Assembly: GCA_963722905.1 (NCBI GenBank)
Contig: CAVROT010000012.1
Location: 62,001-126,000, forward strand
Source: CAVROT01 sp963722905
GTDB taxonomy: Bacteria > Pseudomonadota > Alphaproteobacteria > Rhodobacterales > Rhodobacteraceae
Direction: 5' to 3'
DNA: 64,000 bases
Notes under the pieces: model-generated
What the model was told of the DNA's origin: nothing
Database searches by the model: none
The model's input: only the letters and a program-made list of their open reading frames with translations
In this document: piece by piece, positions 51,827 through 61,151 of the stretch
Layout: each line of letters opens with the position of its first letter
Numbering within the stretch: the first letter of the stretch is position 1
Made by a program: the position numbers and the translations under genes

Positions 51827-54559
51827 TCACGCAGCCTCGGGGCGGTCCACGGGCAAGGCGACGCGGAAAAAGGCGCCATGCTGCCCCGGCAGATAGGTCA
51901 CGGTGCCGCCGAGGCGGGTCACGATCTCGCGGCAGATCGCAAGGCCCAGGCCGGCACCCGGCGGCGCCGGCGCGCGCCCTTCCCCCATCGGGACCGAAAG
52001 GGGACCGCGCGCGAACTTCTCGAATATCTCCGTCTGCCGTGCCGTCGGGATGCCCGATCCGTTGTCCGCGAAATCGACGGTCACGCCGGCGCCGTCGCGC
52101 CGGACGGACACCCGCAGCGTCGGCGCCTCGGCCGCGCAGTACTTCTGCGCATTCGAGATGAGGTTGATGAACACCTGCGCCAGCCGGTCCGGGTCGGTGT
52201 CGATCCGCACCGCTTCCGACGCGGGGTCGCGCAGGACGGTCAGCGGGGCGATCTGGCTCGCCGCCAGCGCGCGGTCCAGCACGTCGCGGACGCTGACAAT
52301 GCGCGGCTGCAGGGTGATCTGGCCGCTTTCCAGCACGCTGAGGTCCAGAAGGTCGTCCAGAAGACGCGTGAGCCGGCGCGCCTCCTCATGGATAAGGGCG
52401 GCATGTCGGGCGCGGTCGTCGGGATCGACCTGACCGCCGCGCAGGATCTCGGCAAAGGCCAGGATCGACGTCATGGGCGTGCGCAACTCGTGGCTGACCT
52501 TGCCCAGGAACTCGTCCTTCTGGGCACCGATCTCGGTCAGGGCGGCGTTGGCGTCGCGCAGCGCGCGGGCGGTGCGGGCCAGCTCTGCCGATTGCGCCTC
52601 GGCGCCCGCACGCGCCTCCATCATCTGGGCCGTCTCATCGGCGACGCGCATCAGCTCCTCGACCGTGACGGCCGAGCCGCCTGCGATCTGGCCCAGCATG
52701 GCATGCGCGGTCGCCGCGCCGACCGATCCGGCCAGCTCGCGCTCCAGCGTATCGAGGAAGGCGGGGGTGGGATCCGGAAGATACCCCTCCTTGCCCTGTC
52801 GCTGCGCCGCGCCGCGAAACAGCCGCTGCGCCGTGTCTCCGCCCAGGATACGCTGGGCCATCACCAGCAGGTCCTCGGTCTCGACCGCGCCGGGCGACCA
52901 GCCGGGACCGCCGCCGCCCCGCGCGAAGACGTTGACGAAGGACGCCCCCTGCAGCCGTTCGACCACGCCCGGGAAATCCGCGAGCGACACGGCGACGAAG
53001 GCGCCGGAATTGGCGATGAGCGACCACAGCAGCGCATGCATCAGCGGATCGACCCCCTCGATCCCGAAAAGGGCGTGCGGGCGCAGCCACGCGGCACCCC
53101 AGGGCCCCTCGGCCATGACGGCGGCCGACAGGACCGCGCCGTCGCCGAAGGACGGCAGGAACAGCGTCCACACCCATATGGCCGACCCGATACCCAACCC
53201 CGCGACCGCTCCGCGCCGGGTCGCGCCGCGCCAGAATATTCCGCCCAGCAAGGCCGGCAGCACCTGCGCGATGCCCACGAACGAGATCAACCCGATGGCG
53301 GCCAGCGCGCCGCCCCCGCCCGACACCCGGTAATAGAGCCACCCCAGCCCCAGCACCCCGACGATGGACAGCCGTCGCCAGCGCAGCACGACGTCGCGCA
53401 CGTCGCCCGACAGCGCGGCACCACCGCGGCGGCGGCCCAGCCATATGGGCAGGGCGATGTGGTTGGAGACCATGGTGCTGAGCGCGATGGCCGCCACGAT
53501 CACCATCGACGTCGCGGACGAGAACCCGCCGAGGAAGGCAAGCGTCGCCAGGCCTCCCTGCCCGGCCGCCAGCGGTACGGTCAGCACGAAGAGGTCGGGA
53601 TTGGCGCCCGGAGGCGAAAGGTCCAGCCCGACGACCGCGATGGGCACGACGAAGAGGCTCATCGCGAAGAGGTAGAGGGGAAAAGCCCAGGATGCGGTGA
53701 CGAGTTGGCGCTCGTCAGCGTTCTCTACCACCAGGACGTGGAACATCCGCGGCAGGCACAAGAAGGCGGCGGCGGAGAGAAATATGAGCCCGGCCCACCG
53801 GCCCGGCCGCAGCTCCCACGCGGCGATGGGCGACGCCTCGATCATCTCGAAGACACCGCGCGCCCCGCCGGCCAGGCCCCAGACGACGAAGGCGCCGACG
53901 GCCAGCAATGCCACCAGCTTGACCACCGCCTCGACGGCGATGGCGGTGACGACGCCGTGGTGCCGTTCGTGCGCGTCAAGCCTTCGGGTGCCGAAGAGGA
54001 TCGTGAAGAGGGCAAGACCGGCCGCGATGCCCAGCGCGGTAAGGCCGGCCGCCTCGGGTTGCGCGACTGCCGCGGCCGCGACCGGCGCGCCCTGCGGCGT
54101 ACCCGACGCCTGCGCGAAGGCGGCGAAGGACACGGTGACCGACTGGAGCTGCAATGCGATGTAGGGCGTCGACCCAACGACCGCCAACAGCGTGACGCCG
54201 CCGCCAAGCGCCGGCGACTTGCCGTAGCGCGACGAGATGAGGTCCGCGATGGAGGTGATGCGCTGCGTCCGCCCGATGCGCACCAGCTTGCGCAGCAACG
54301 CCCACCAGCCGACCATGACCAGCGTGGGGCCGAGATAGATCGTGACGAACTCCAGCCCGGACCGCGCGGCGTAGCCGACGGCGCCGTAGAACGTCCACGC
54401 GGTGCAGTAGATCGACAGCGACAACGTGTAGATCCAGGGCCCTCCCAGCCAGCCAGGCCGACCCCGCGCCGCCCGACGCTCGGCCGCGAAGGCCACGGCG
54501 AAGAGGAACGCCACATAGGCCAGGCAGATCGCGACGATGAGGTCGGGCGAGAGGTTCAC
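51827..54559 (-). CDS. crbS: CrbS-like SLC5-STAC-histidine kinase
   Basis: This 910-residue protein joins a sodium/solute symporter-type (SLC5) domain of about 13 membrane helices (residues 1-~560; IYCTAWTFYGAVGYAARSG, FLGGFSSATSMVIVAAIALS), a STAC domain (about 575-665; DLLVMAQRILGGDTAQRLF), a coiled coil, a HisKA domain with SHELRTPMTS (His690), and an HATPase with N box NLISNAQKY, DNGSGIP and GAGLGLAICRE. This is the CrbS/acetate-sensor layout; CrbS-CrbR controls acetyl-CoA synthetase in gammaproteobacteria. Its 5' end overlaps a small membrane-protein gene by 4 nt. The symbol is by architecture only. Confidence 0.88.
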   Translation of the reverse strand: MNLSPDLIVAICLAYVAFLFAVAFAAERRAARGRPGWLGGPWIYTLSLSIYCTAWTFYGAVGYAARSGLEFVTIYLGPTLVMVGWWALLRKLVRIGRTQRITSIADLISSRYGKSPALGGGVTLLAVVGSTPYIALQLQSVTVSFAAFAQASGTPQGAPVAAAAVAQPEAAGLTALGIAAGLALFTILFGTRRLDAHERHHGVVTAIAVEAVVKLVALLAVGAFVVWGLAGGARGVFEMIEASPIAAWELRPGRWAGLIFLSAAAFLCLPRMFHVLVVENADERQLVTASWAFPLYLFAMSLFVVPIAVVGLDLSPPGANPDLFVLTVPLAAGQGGLATLAFLGGFSSATSMVIVAAIALSTMVSNHIALPIWLGRRRGGAALSGDVRDVVLRWRRLSIVGVLGLGWLYYRVSGGGGALAAIGLISFVGIAQVLPALLGGIFWRGATRRGAVAGLGIGSAIWVWTLFLPSFGDGAVLSAAVMAEGPWGAAWLRPHALFGIEGVDPLMHALLWSLIANSGAFVAVSLADFPGVVERLQGASFVNVFARGGGGPGWSPGAVETEDLLVMAQRILGGDTAQRLFRGAAQRQGKEGYLPDPTPAFLDTLERELAGSVGAATAHAMLGQIAGGSAVTVEELMRVADETAQMMEARAGAEAQSAELARTARALRDANAALTEIGAQKDEFLGKVSHELRTPMTSILAFAEILRGGQVDPDDRARHAALIHEEARRLTRLLDDLLDLSVLESGQITLQPRIVSVRDVLDRALAASQIAPLTVLRDPASEAVRIDTDPDRLAQVFINLISNAQKYCAAEAPTLRVSVRRDGAGVTVDFADNGSGIPTARQTEIFEKFARGPLSVPMGEGRAPAPPGAGLGLAICREIVTRLGGTVTYLPGQHGAFFRVALPVDRPEAA

Positions 54560-54912
54560 CCCTCGTCGCCCCCCCCGGGCCCGGCCGGAGGAGACGTGGC
54601 GGCCAGCCGCCCCGAGACAGCCACCGAGGCCGCGATCAAAAGCGCCCAGACGGCAAAGAGGTAGATGCCGCCGAAGGCGGTCGACGCCCCGGAGCGCGCT
54701 GGCGCACGCTCAACCGACGCCGTGGCAACGGGCGGTTCGGCGCCGTCATCGGTCGGCGCCGGCGTGCCTGCCCAGACGACGGGCAGGACAAGGGCAAGGA
54801 ACCCTGCCAGCGGCAGCAGGGAGGCGGCATCCGACAGTCGCCGTCGCCGATAGGCCCGGCGTTCGAGGAAGATCGGATCGCGCGACGACGTCACGGCGCC
54901 GTCTCCGGCCAC
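54556..54912 (-). CDS. Small two-helix membrane protein linked to the CrbS-like kinase
   Basis: This 118-residue protein has hydrophobic segments at about residues 31-48 (LLPLAGFLALVLPVVWAG) and 81-100 (GGIYLFAVWALLIAASVAVSG). It lies between a receiver gene (7 bp before) and the kinase gene (ATGA overlap), so it is translated with them. It recalls the small partner subunits of some solute symporters (such as DUF485 proteins with ActP), though no sequence family is recognised. It may stabilise or tune the SLC5 part of the kinase. Confidence 0.7.
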   Translation of the reverse strand: MAGDGAVTSSRDPIFLERRAYRRRRLSDAASLLPLAGFLALVLPVVWAGTPAPTDDGAEPPVATASVERAPARSGASTAFGGIYLFAVWALLIAASVAVSGRLAATSPPAGPGGGDEG

Positions 54913-54919
54913 CGGCGCG

Positions 54920-55321
54920 TCATGCCGACGGCGGCCGGACGGCGCCGGCCAGATCGCGGACGGCGTCCAGCATGTCGTCGATGGCGAAGGGCTTGGTCAT
55001 GAAGCGGTCCGCGCCAAGTCGCAGCGCCGTCTCGCGGTCCTCGCGCCGGCCCCGCGCCGTCAGCATCAGCACCGGGAGGGCGGCGGTTTCCGGGTCGGCC
55101 CGCAGTGCGGTCAGAACGTCGAACCCGGAAAGCCCGGGCAACATGACGTCCAGGATCACGACGTCCGGGCGCCTGTCGCGCACCGCGTCCCGGGCGTCGG
55201 CGCCGTCGTGATGCGTCGACACGGCCCAACCGTCGCGCGACAGCACGAAGCGGATCGCCTCGACGATGTTGGGCTCGTCCTCGATCAGCAGGACACGGCG
55301 TCCAGCCCCGGAAACGGTCAT
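54920..55321 (-). CDS. Stand-alone response-regulator receiver protein
   Basis: This 133-residue single receiver domain has the acidic pocket LLIEDEPNIVEA, the phosphoacceptor Asp in VVILDVMLPGLSG (about residue 55), TAR and the Lys in FMTKPFA. No DNA-binding output domain follows. The start is placed at 55321, 10 nt after GGGAGG; the ATG 9 nt upstream sits directly behind that site. It precedes the small membrane-protein and CrbS-like kinase genes. In CrbS-CrbR systems the regulator normally has a LuxR-type output domain, so this one must act through a partner. Confidence 0.9.
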   Translation of the reverse strand: MTVSGAGRRVLLIEDEPNIVEAIRFVLSRDGWAVSTHHDGADARDAVRDRRPDVVILDVMLPGLSGFDVLTALRADPETAALPVLMLTARGRREDRETALRLGADRFMTKPFAIDDMLDAVRDLAGAVRPPSA

Positions 55322-55421
55322 CCGACGCATACCTCCCGATGGCCGACGGCCGTGCGACTATGGCGGCGCACCCGCCGCGATGTCAAAGTGCTGCGCGGAC
55401 CGCAGATCAGCCCGGATCGCA

Positions 55422-57086
55422 TCATGGCCCCAGACCGGCGACGGCGGGCAACCGGCGCGATGGACAGTCGGGAACGGCGCAAAGCGCGCAGGTCGCGCCG
55501 ACCGCGACGGCCGGGCCGTCTCTCATGGCGGGCGGTGCGGCGGCCGCCACACGAGTCCCCGGGCCCGCGGCCGACGCGGCGGCGGGATCGGCGACCACCA
55601 GCATCGTCGCCTCGATGGCCTGGGGTTCGCCGAACCGGGCGGGTCCCCGCAGGTGGGCCATCGCGTAGGCCGTCACCGCCGCACCGCCGCGTCCCCACGG
55701 CGCCAGCCGCCGACGCAGCGGCACGCCCGGCTGGCGCAGCGCCTCGAAGAGCGGCCATCTGGCGCAGGGCGGATCGACGCGCGCCACCGGGAACCCGGGC
55801 GCGCCGCGCGCCAGCAGCAGCGCCCCGGCACCGTCGCAGGTGACGACGGCCGGCGGCGCCCCTCCGAGGATCGGACGCGCACCCATGCGCCGCAGGACCG
55901 TCGGCAGGTCGCATCCCGTTTCCTCGGCAACGGCGTCAGGGTCGGTGGACGACCCGAGGGCGGCCTCCATCGCGGCGGGCGGCAGGACCGCGGCATCGCG
56001 GCGGTAGCGGTCGAGCCAGGACAGCGACATGGCCCGGGCCGCCGGCCCCGATGGCGCGCCGAGCCCGTCCGCAAGCGCCTCCAGGTCGACAGGCGGCGCG
56101 CCGGCGCCCTCGCCCACTTCCAGCGCCGGGACCCGGTAGCCGATCCGCCGGCGCCACGCCTCGACCCGGCTCAGGGGATCGGCCGCAGCCGTCGCCCCGC
56201 CACCGCCGCCGCCGCGTCCGGCGGACGGGCCGCCAGGCGCCGCCGTCAGGCCCGGCGCCGCGGTTCCCCGTCCGACAGCAGCATCACCCTTGGACAACGT
56301 CCACGAAGGATCGCCCGCACCGGCCTGCGGATCGAGGCGTCGGACCAGGGCGTCCAGGTCGCCGGTCAGCCGGCGCGCATCCTCGTCGAGGTTGCGATGG
56401 AACCGCTGCCGCCAATTCGCCCCCAGATCGGCGTCGCCCGCCAGTATCGCGCTCGTAGCGCGCAGCGCCGTGACGCCGGAGACGACCTCGTGCAGCGCGG
56501 CGTCCAGCGCGGCGTCCGTGCCGAGGGGATCGCGCAGTCGCTCAATAGCGACCGACAGCGCCGCGATGCGTCCACGCTGGCGCCCGATCACCTGCGCCCA
56601 TTGCGGATGGGACGCGATCAGCGCCAGCGCCGCGTCGCGATCCGGCATCCGGCAGCCAGCCCCGCCCCGGTCGGGATCGTCCCGATCGGCATCGCGACCG
56701 TCAGAAGCCCGCAGCTCGGGATCGGCGTCGCCCAGCGTTTCCTCGGCCGCCCGCAGCAGCTCGGCCACCTCACCGGGGCCGGGTCCTGACGCGAACGCCG
56801 CCGGATCGAGCCCCAGATGGCGGGCCGCCCGGGCCATGCGCTCTGCCGCCACGGGACGCCGCCCACGCTCCATGAGGTTCAGATAGGACCGCGACACGCC
56901 CAGTACGCGGGCAAGGTCCGCCTGGCTGATGCCGGCCGCCGCCCGCGACCTGTGCAGACGGTCGCCGGCCTCCGCCGCGACGGACCGCGGAAGGGCGTGC
57001 GGCCCTCCGGCGCCGTCGCTTTCGCCGCCCCGGGCCGGAGTACCGACCGGACGCCGCCCGGTGGAGGAAACACCGCGCGCCGTCAT
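55422..57086 (-). CDS. XRE/DUF2083 short-chain fatty acyl-CoA regulator (RamB/ScfR type)
   Basis: This is a protein of up to 554 residues. An XRE HTH (about 40-95; ISQADLARVLGVSRSYLNLMERGRRP) is followed by a low-complexity Gly/Ala-rich middle and a DUF2083-like C-terminal domain with ETGCDLPTVLRRM, VTCDGAGALLLARG and the Cys motif TCALCAVPDCPSRR. Family members such as RamB control acetate and propionate genes and may sense short acyl-CoA. It diverges from the ABC-transporter/acs operon and is upstream of the receiver and CrbS-like genes. No strong ribosome site precedes the ATG at 57086, so the start may be further in. Confidence 0.78.
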   Translation of the reverse strand: MTARGVSSTGRRPVGTPARGGESDGAGGPHALPRSVAAEAGDRLHRSRAAAGISQADLARVLGVSRSYLNLMERGRRPVAAERMARAARHLGLDPAAFASGPGPGEVAELLRAAEETLGDADPELRASDGRDADRDDPDRGGAGCRMPDRDAALALIASHPQWAQVIGRQRGRIAALSVAIERLRDPLGTDAALDAALHEVVSGVTALRATSAILAGDADLGANWRQRFHRNLDEDARRLTGDLDALVRRLDPQAGAGDPSWTLSKGDAAVGRGTAAPGLTAAPGGPSAGRGGGGGGATAAADPLSRVEAWRRRIGYRVPALEVGEGAGAPPVDLEALADGLGAPSGPAARAMSLSWLDRYRRDAAVLPPAAMEAALGSSTDPDAVAEETGCDLPTVLRRMGARPILGGAPPAVVTCDGAGALLLARGAPGFPVARVDPPCARWPLFEALRQPGVPLRRRLAPWGRGGAAVTAYAMAHLRGPARFGEPQAIEATMLVVADPAAASAAGPGTRVAAAAPPAMRDGPAVAVGATCALCAVPDCPSRRLPAVAGLGP

Positions 57087-57360
57087 CGAACGGCCGCGCG
57101 ACCGCGATGTCGTCGGGCTGCTCGCACCACGTACCTCTCCTATTCGCCGCGGCCCAGCCGCGCGGCCTTGTCGACAGAGTTTACAGCGACTTAATGTTTT
57201 CTGTCCACGAATTTACGATTCGGTTCATCGCGAGATCGCAAACGCTTGCCAACCCGGACCGTTGCAGCGCAGGCTGGACGACGATCCGGAATAGGACGTG
57301 GCGCACCGGAACGGGGAGTTCGGGGGCGCAATACCATCAGACTTCACAGGGAGGGACTTC
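57087..57360. promoter_or_regulatory. 274-bp divergent control region between regulator and transporter genes
   Basis: This region holds the promoters of the DUF2083 regulator (minus) and the ABC-transporter operon (plus). The AT-richer core at about 57170-57235 contains CGAAT-N5-ATTCG (57208-57222). Right of it GCAA-N4-TTGC (57238-57249) is a second small palindrome; RamB-type sites elsewhere contain TTTGCAAA-like words, to which it is only loosely similar. No firm -35/-10 pair is claimed. Confidence 0.4.
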
Positions 57361-58728
57361 ATGACGACATCCAGATTCACCCGGCGCGGCCTACTGCGCA
57401 CGGGCGCCGCTACCGGCGCAGCCTTGGCGATGCCGACCATCTTCACCGGCGCCGCGTGGTCGCAGGGCTATATAAACGAACCCACCGGCGACACCGTCAC
57501 CTTCGGCTTCAACGTTCCCCAGTCGGGGCCCTACGCCGACGAGGGCGCCGATGAGTTGCGCGCCTACGAGCTGGCGGTCGAGCATCTGAACGGCGACGGC
57601 GACGGCGGCATGTTGTCGACCTTCAGCTCCAAGGCGCTGGACGGGACCGGCGTTCTGGGCAAGCGGGTCGAGTTCGTCACCGGCGACACGCAGACGAAGT
57701 CCGACATCGGCCGCGCCAGCGCCAAGTCGATGATCGAGAAGGACAAGGCGGTGATGATCACCGGCGGGTCGTCCTCGGGCGTCGCGGTGGCCGTGCAGGG
57801 CCTCTGCCAGGAGGCCGGCGTGATCTTCATGGCGGGGCTCACCCACTCGAACGATACGACGGGCAAGGACAAGAAGGCCAACGGGTTCCGCCACTTCTTC
57901 AACAGCTACATGTCGGGCGCCGCGCTCGCGCCGATCCTGGCCGCGCAATACGGCGACGACCGCAAGGCCTACCACCTGACCGCCGACTACAACTGGGGCT
58001 ACACGACCGAACAGGCGATGCGCGAATCGACCGAGGCCCTGGGATGGGAGACCGTTTCTTCGGTTCTCACCCCCCTCGCCGCGACGGATTTCAGCTCGTA
58101 CATCACGCCCGTTCTCAACTCGGGCGCCGACGTGCTGGTGCTGAATCACTACGGCGGCAACATGGTCAACTCGCTTACCAACGCGGTCCAGTTCGGCCTG
58201 CGCGACCAGCAGGTGAATGGCAAGCAGTTCGAGATCGTCGTTCCGCTCTACTCCGAGCTGATGGCCCGCGGCGCCGGCGACAATATCGGCGGCATCATCG
58301 GATCGCAGAACTGGGACTGGAAGCTGGAGAACGAGCGCGGCGAGCGCTACGTCGGCACCAATGCCTTCGTTCAGTCCTTCGGCACCAAGTACGGCTTCCC
58401 GCCGTCGCAGGCAGCACATACATGCTACGTGCAGGCGCTCCTCTACGCCGACGCCGTGACGCGGGCGGGATCGTTCCAGCCCTGCGCCGTGGTCGAGGCG
58501 CTGGAAGGGTTCGAGTTCGACGGCATGGGCAACGGCCCGACGCTTTACCGCGCCGAGGACCACCAGTGCTTCAAGGACGTGGTTGTCGTGCGGGGCAAGG
58601 AAAACCCGGAGAACGAGTACGACCTCGTCGAGATCGTCGAGGTCACGCCGGTCGATCAGGTGACATACCCGGCCGATCATCCGCAGTTTGCGGGTGGCTC
58701 GCTGGGGTCGTGCAACAACGGCGCATGA
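57361..58728 (+). CDS. Liv-type ABC transporter substrate-binding protein, Tat-exported
   Basis: This 455-residue protein has a twin-arginine signal (TRRGLLRTGAATGAALAMP) and a periplasmic binding fold of the LivJ/UrtA class (VTFGFNVPQSGPYADEGAD). It binds a ligand for the downstream permeases. GGGAGGG lies 5 nt before the ATG. The class was named for branched-chain amino acids but includes urea, amide and carboxylate binders. The divergent short-acyl regulator and the downstream acetyl-CoA synthetase gene suggest a short-chain carboxylate ligand here; the binding residues are not read from sequence. Confidence 0.88.
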   Translation: MTTSRFTRRGLLRTGAATGAALAMPTIFTGAAWSQGYINEPTGDTVTFGFNVPQSGPYADEGADELRAYELAVEHLNGDGDGGMLSTFSSKALDGTGVLGKRVEFVTGDTQTKSDIGRASAKSMIEKDKAVMITGGSSSGVAVAVQGLCQEAGVIFMAGLTHSNDTTGKDKKANGFRHFFNSYMSGAALAPILAAQYGDDRKAYHLTADYNWGYTTEQAMRESTEALGWETVSSVLTPLAATDFSSYITPVLNSGADVLVLNHYGGNMVNSLTNAVQFGLRDQQVNGKQFEIVVPLYSELMARGAGDNIGGIIGSQNWDWKLENERGERYVGTNAFVQSFGTKYGFPPSQAAHTCYVQALLYADAVTRAGSFQPCAVVEALEGFEFDGMGNGPTLYRAEDHQCFKDVVVVRGKENPENEYDLVEIVEVTPVDQVTYPADHPQFAGGSLGSCNNGA

Positions 58729-58739
58729 TCTGATCCGAT

Positions 58740-58762
58740 CCCCCGGGCCATGCGCCCGGGGG
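58740..58762 (+). terminator. Intercistronic hairpin after the binding-protein gene
   Basis: CCCCCGGGC (58740-58748) pairs with GCCCGGGGG (58754-58762) around CATGC, 12 bp after the stop codon and about 70 bp before the first permease. No T-run. Such hairpins commonly keep binding-protein mRNA more abundant than that of the permeases. Confidence 0.65.
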
Positions 58763-58835
58763 GCTTCGCGCACCGCCGCCTCCCTGCGGAAGCGGCAAGG
58801 TTGCGCAGCGTCGCCCGCGCAAAGGATTAGCCCCG

Positions 58836-59867
58836 ATGGACGTCTTCATTCCACAGATCCTCAACGGACTCGACAAGGGCAGCGCTTATGCGCTGATCGC
58901 GCTGGGTCTGACGCTGATCTTCGGCACCTTGGGTGTCGTGAATTTCGCCCATGGCGCGCTGTTCATGCTCGGGGCGTTCTGCACCGTCACCTTCTCGCGG
59001 CTGTTGGGGCTCAGCCACACCGTCATCGACGAGAGCCGGACCGACTTCCTTGGTAATCCGGTCAGGGTCGATGTCCCCTATATGTATGGCTGGTTCGGCG
59101 AATCTACCGGAGCCGCAATCGTGGACTGGGCAGTGCCGCTCTCGATCCTCTTCGCGATCCCGGTCATGCTGGCGATCGGATTCGTGATGGAGCGGGGCCT
59201 GATCCGGCATTTCTACAAGCGCCCGCACGCGGACCAGATCCTCGTGACCTTCGGCCTTGCCATCGTCGCGCAGGAAGTCATCAAGTATTTCTACGGCGCC
59301 AACCCGATCCCGACCCCGGCGCCGGACATGTTCCGCGGCAGCCTCGATTTCGGGGCACTCATGGGCTTCGATCCGAATACGATCATCTATCCCTTCTGGC
59401 GGTTGATCTACTTCGTCTTCGCCTGCGTCGTCATCGCAGCGGTATTCGCCTTCCTGCAGTTCACCACCTTCGGCATGGTCGTACGCGCCGGAATGGCCGA
59501 CCGCGAGACAGTGGGCCTGCTGGGCATCGATATCGACAAGCGGTTCACCGTCGTCTTTGGCATCGCCGCCTGCGTCGCCGGGCTGGCGGGGGTGATGTAC
59601 ACGCCGATAAACTCGCCAAACTATCACATGGGCATGGATTTCCTCGTTCTGAGCTTCGTGGTCGTCGTGGTCGGCGGCATGGGGTCCCTGCCCGGCGCGG
59701 TCCTCGCGGGATTCCTGTTGGGCATCCTGGAATCCTTCGCCTCGATGGGAGAGGTGATCGAACTCATACCGGGTATCAATCAGGTGGTGATCTACCTTGT
59801 GGCGATCATCGTGCTGCTGACGCGGCCGCGCGGCCTCATGGGTCGGCGCGGCGTGATGGAGGAATAG
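58836..59867 (+). CDS. Liv-type ABC transporter permease (LivH family)
   Basis: This 343-residue inner-membrane permease has about eight helices, the start LNGLDKGSAYALIALGLTLIFG, a periplasmic insert after NFAHGALFMLGAF, and the ATPase-contact loop MADRETVGLLGIDIDKRF. It forms half of the channel with the LivM-like protein encoded 3 bp downstream. It is longer than E. coli LivH (308 residues) because of an insert at about 65-95 (SHTVIDESRTDFLGNPVRVD). Confidence 0.9.
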   Translation: MDVFIPQILNGLDKGSAYALIALGLTLIFGTLGVVNFAHGALFMLGAFCTVTFSRLLGLSHTVIDESRTDFLGNPVRVDVPYMYGWFGESTGAAIVDWAVPLSILFAIPVMLAIGFVMERGLIRHFYKRPHADQILVTFGLAIVAQEVIKYFYGANPIPTPAPDMFRGSLDFGALMGFDPNTIIYPFWRLIYFVFACVVIAAVFAFLQFTTFGMVVRAGMADRETVGLLGIDIDKRFTVVFGIAACVAGLAGVMYTPINSPNYHMGMDFLVLSFVVVVVGGMGSLPGAVLAGFLLGILESFASMGEVIELIPGINQVVIYLVAIIVLLTRPRGLMGRRGVMEE

Positions 59868-59870
59868 GCC

Positions 59871-61151
59871 ATGTCGGACCAGACCGCAGCCGGCACGCGG
59901 GACGCCGCCGCCGCTCCCGCACAGCCCCGCAGCGGCATCTTCGGGCTCACGAGCAGGGATTTCTGGCTATTTGCTCTGGTGACGGCGCTGGTGATCTTCG
60001 CGCCGCTCCTGCTGAACCCGTTCCCCGCCAATTCTGCGATGGCACAGTTCAACGCGGGCTATCCCGACCTGATGCAGCGTTTCGTGATCTTCGGGATCTT
60101 CGCGATCGGCTTCAACATACTCTTCGGTCTGACGGGCTATCTGAGTTTCGGCCATGCCGCCTTCCTGGGCACCGGCAGCTACGCCGCGGTGTGGATGTTC
60201 AAGCTGCTGAGCATGAACGTCATCCCGGCGATCCTGCTCAGTGTCGTCGTCGCGGGTCTCTTCGCGCTGCTGATCGGGTTCATCTCTCTGCGACGCTCGG
60301 GTATCTATTTCTCGATCCTCACGCTGGCCTTTGCCCAGATGTCCTTCGCGCTGGCCTATTCGGTCCTCACGCCGCTGACCGGCGGCGAGACGGGCCTCCA
60401 GCTGAGTGGGGCGGACCCGCGTATCCTGGGCGAGGCCATCACGGCGACAGGGAATCTGCCCGTGCCCGACCTTTTCGGTTGGGAGATGCGGCAGACCACC
60501 ACGGTGTACCTCGGTGACTGGCGGTTCCAGTTCAACGTCGGCTACTATCTGGCCGGGCTGCTGATGCTGGCGTCGTTCTATCTGTCGATCCGTATCTTCC
60601 GGTCGCCCTTCGGCCTGATGCTGCGGGCCCTGAAGACGAACCAGCAGAGGATGAACTACACCGGCCTCGCGACGCGCCCCTACACGCTGGCGGCCTTCGT
60701 GATTTCGGGCATGTACGCGGGCCTCGCGGGCGGGTTGATGGCCGCGATGGACCCGCTTGCCGGCGCCGAACGAATGTTCTGGACTGCCTCCGGCGAGGTC
60801 GTGCTGATGACGATCCTCGGCGGGGCCGGAACGCTGATCGGCCCGATCCTGGGCGCCGGATTCATCAAGTACATGGAAAACATCGTCTCCAAGATCAACG
60901 AGACGGTACTGGATGGATGGTTCACCTTCCTCCCCGACGGACTTGACGACGCCGTTGTGGCCATCGTCTATCCCTTCGTCGGCAAGGGCTGGCATCTGAC
61001 CCTGGGCCTGCTCTTCATGCTGGTCGTCATCTTCCTGCCAGGCGGGCTGGTCGAGGGCGGGCAACGGATCGGGCGCCTCTTCCGGCGACGCGACCGCAAC
61101 GCCGCGGGACCAGAGGGCGATGCCGCGGCCAAGCGGGACGCCGCGGAATGA
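59871..61151 (+). CDS. Liv-type ABC transporter permease (LivM family)
   Basis: This 426-residue permease has a cytoplasmic N-terminus, about ten helices, the LivM motif LTGYLSFGHAAFLGTGSYAA, and the ATPase-contact region LRALKTNQQRMNYTGL. A charged C-terminal tail (RRRDRNAAGPEGDAAAKRDA) overlaps the LivG-like ATPase gene by 4 nt (ATGA). It is co-translated with the other subunits. Confidence 0.9.
   Translation: MSDQTAAGTRDAAAAPAQPRSGIFGLTSRDFWLFALVTALVIFAPLLLNPFPANSAMAQFNAGYPDLMQRFVIFGIFAIGFNILFGLTGYLSFGHAAFLGTGSYAAVWMFKLLSMNVIPAILLSVVVAGLFALLIGFISLRRSGIYFSILTLAFAQMSFALAYSVLTPLTGGETGLQLSGADPRILGEAITATGNLPVPDLFGWEMRQTTTVYLGDWRFQFNVGYYLAGLLMLASFYLSIRIFRSPFGLMLRALKTNQQRMNYTGLATRPYTLAAFVISGMYAGLAGGLMAAMDPLAGAERMFWTASGEVVLMTILGGAGTLIGPILGAGFIKYMENIVSKINETVLDGWFTFLPDGLDDAVVAIVYPFVGKGWHLTLGLLFMLVVIFLPGGLVEGGQRIGRLFRRRDRNAAGPEGDAAAKRDAAE

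Noticed and set aside
50528..54664. A plus-strand open frame of 1378 codons opposite the CrbS-like gene
   Set aside because: Its translation is Arg/Asp/Gly-rich without domains, while the minus strand encodes a complete SLC5-kinase with all motifs.
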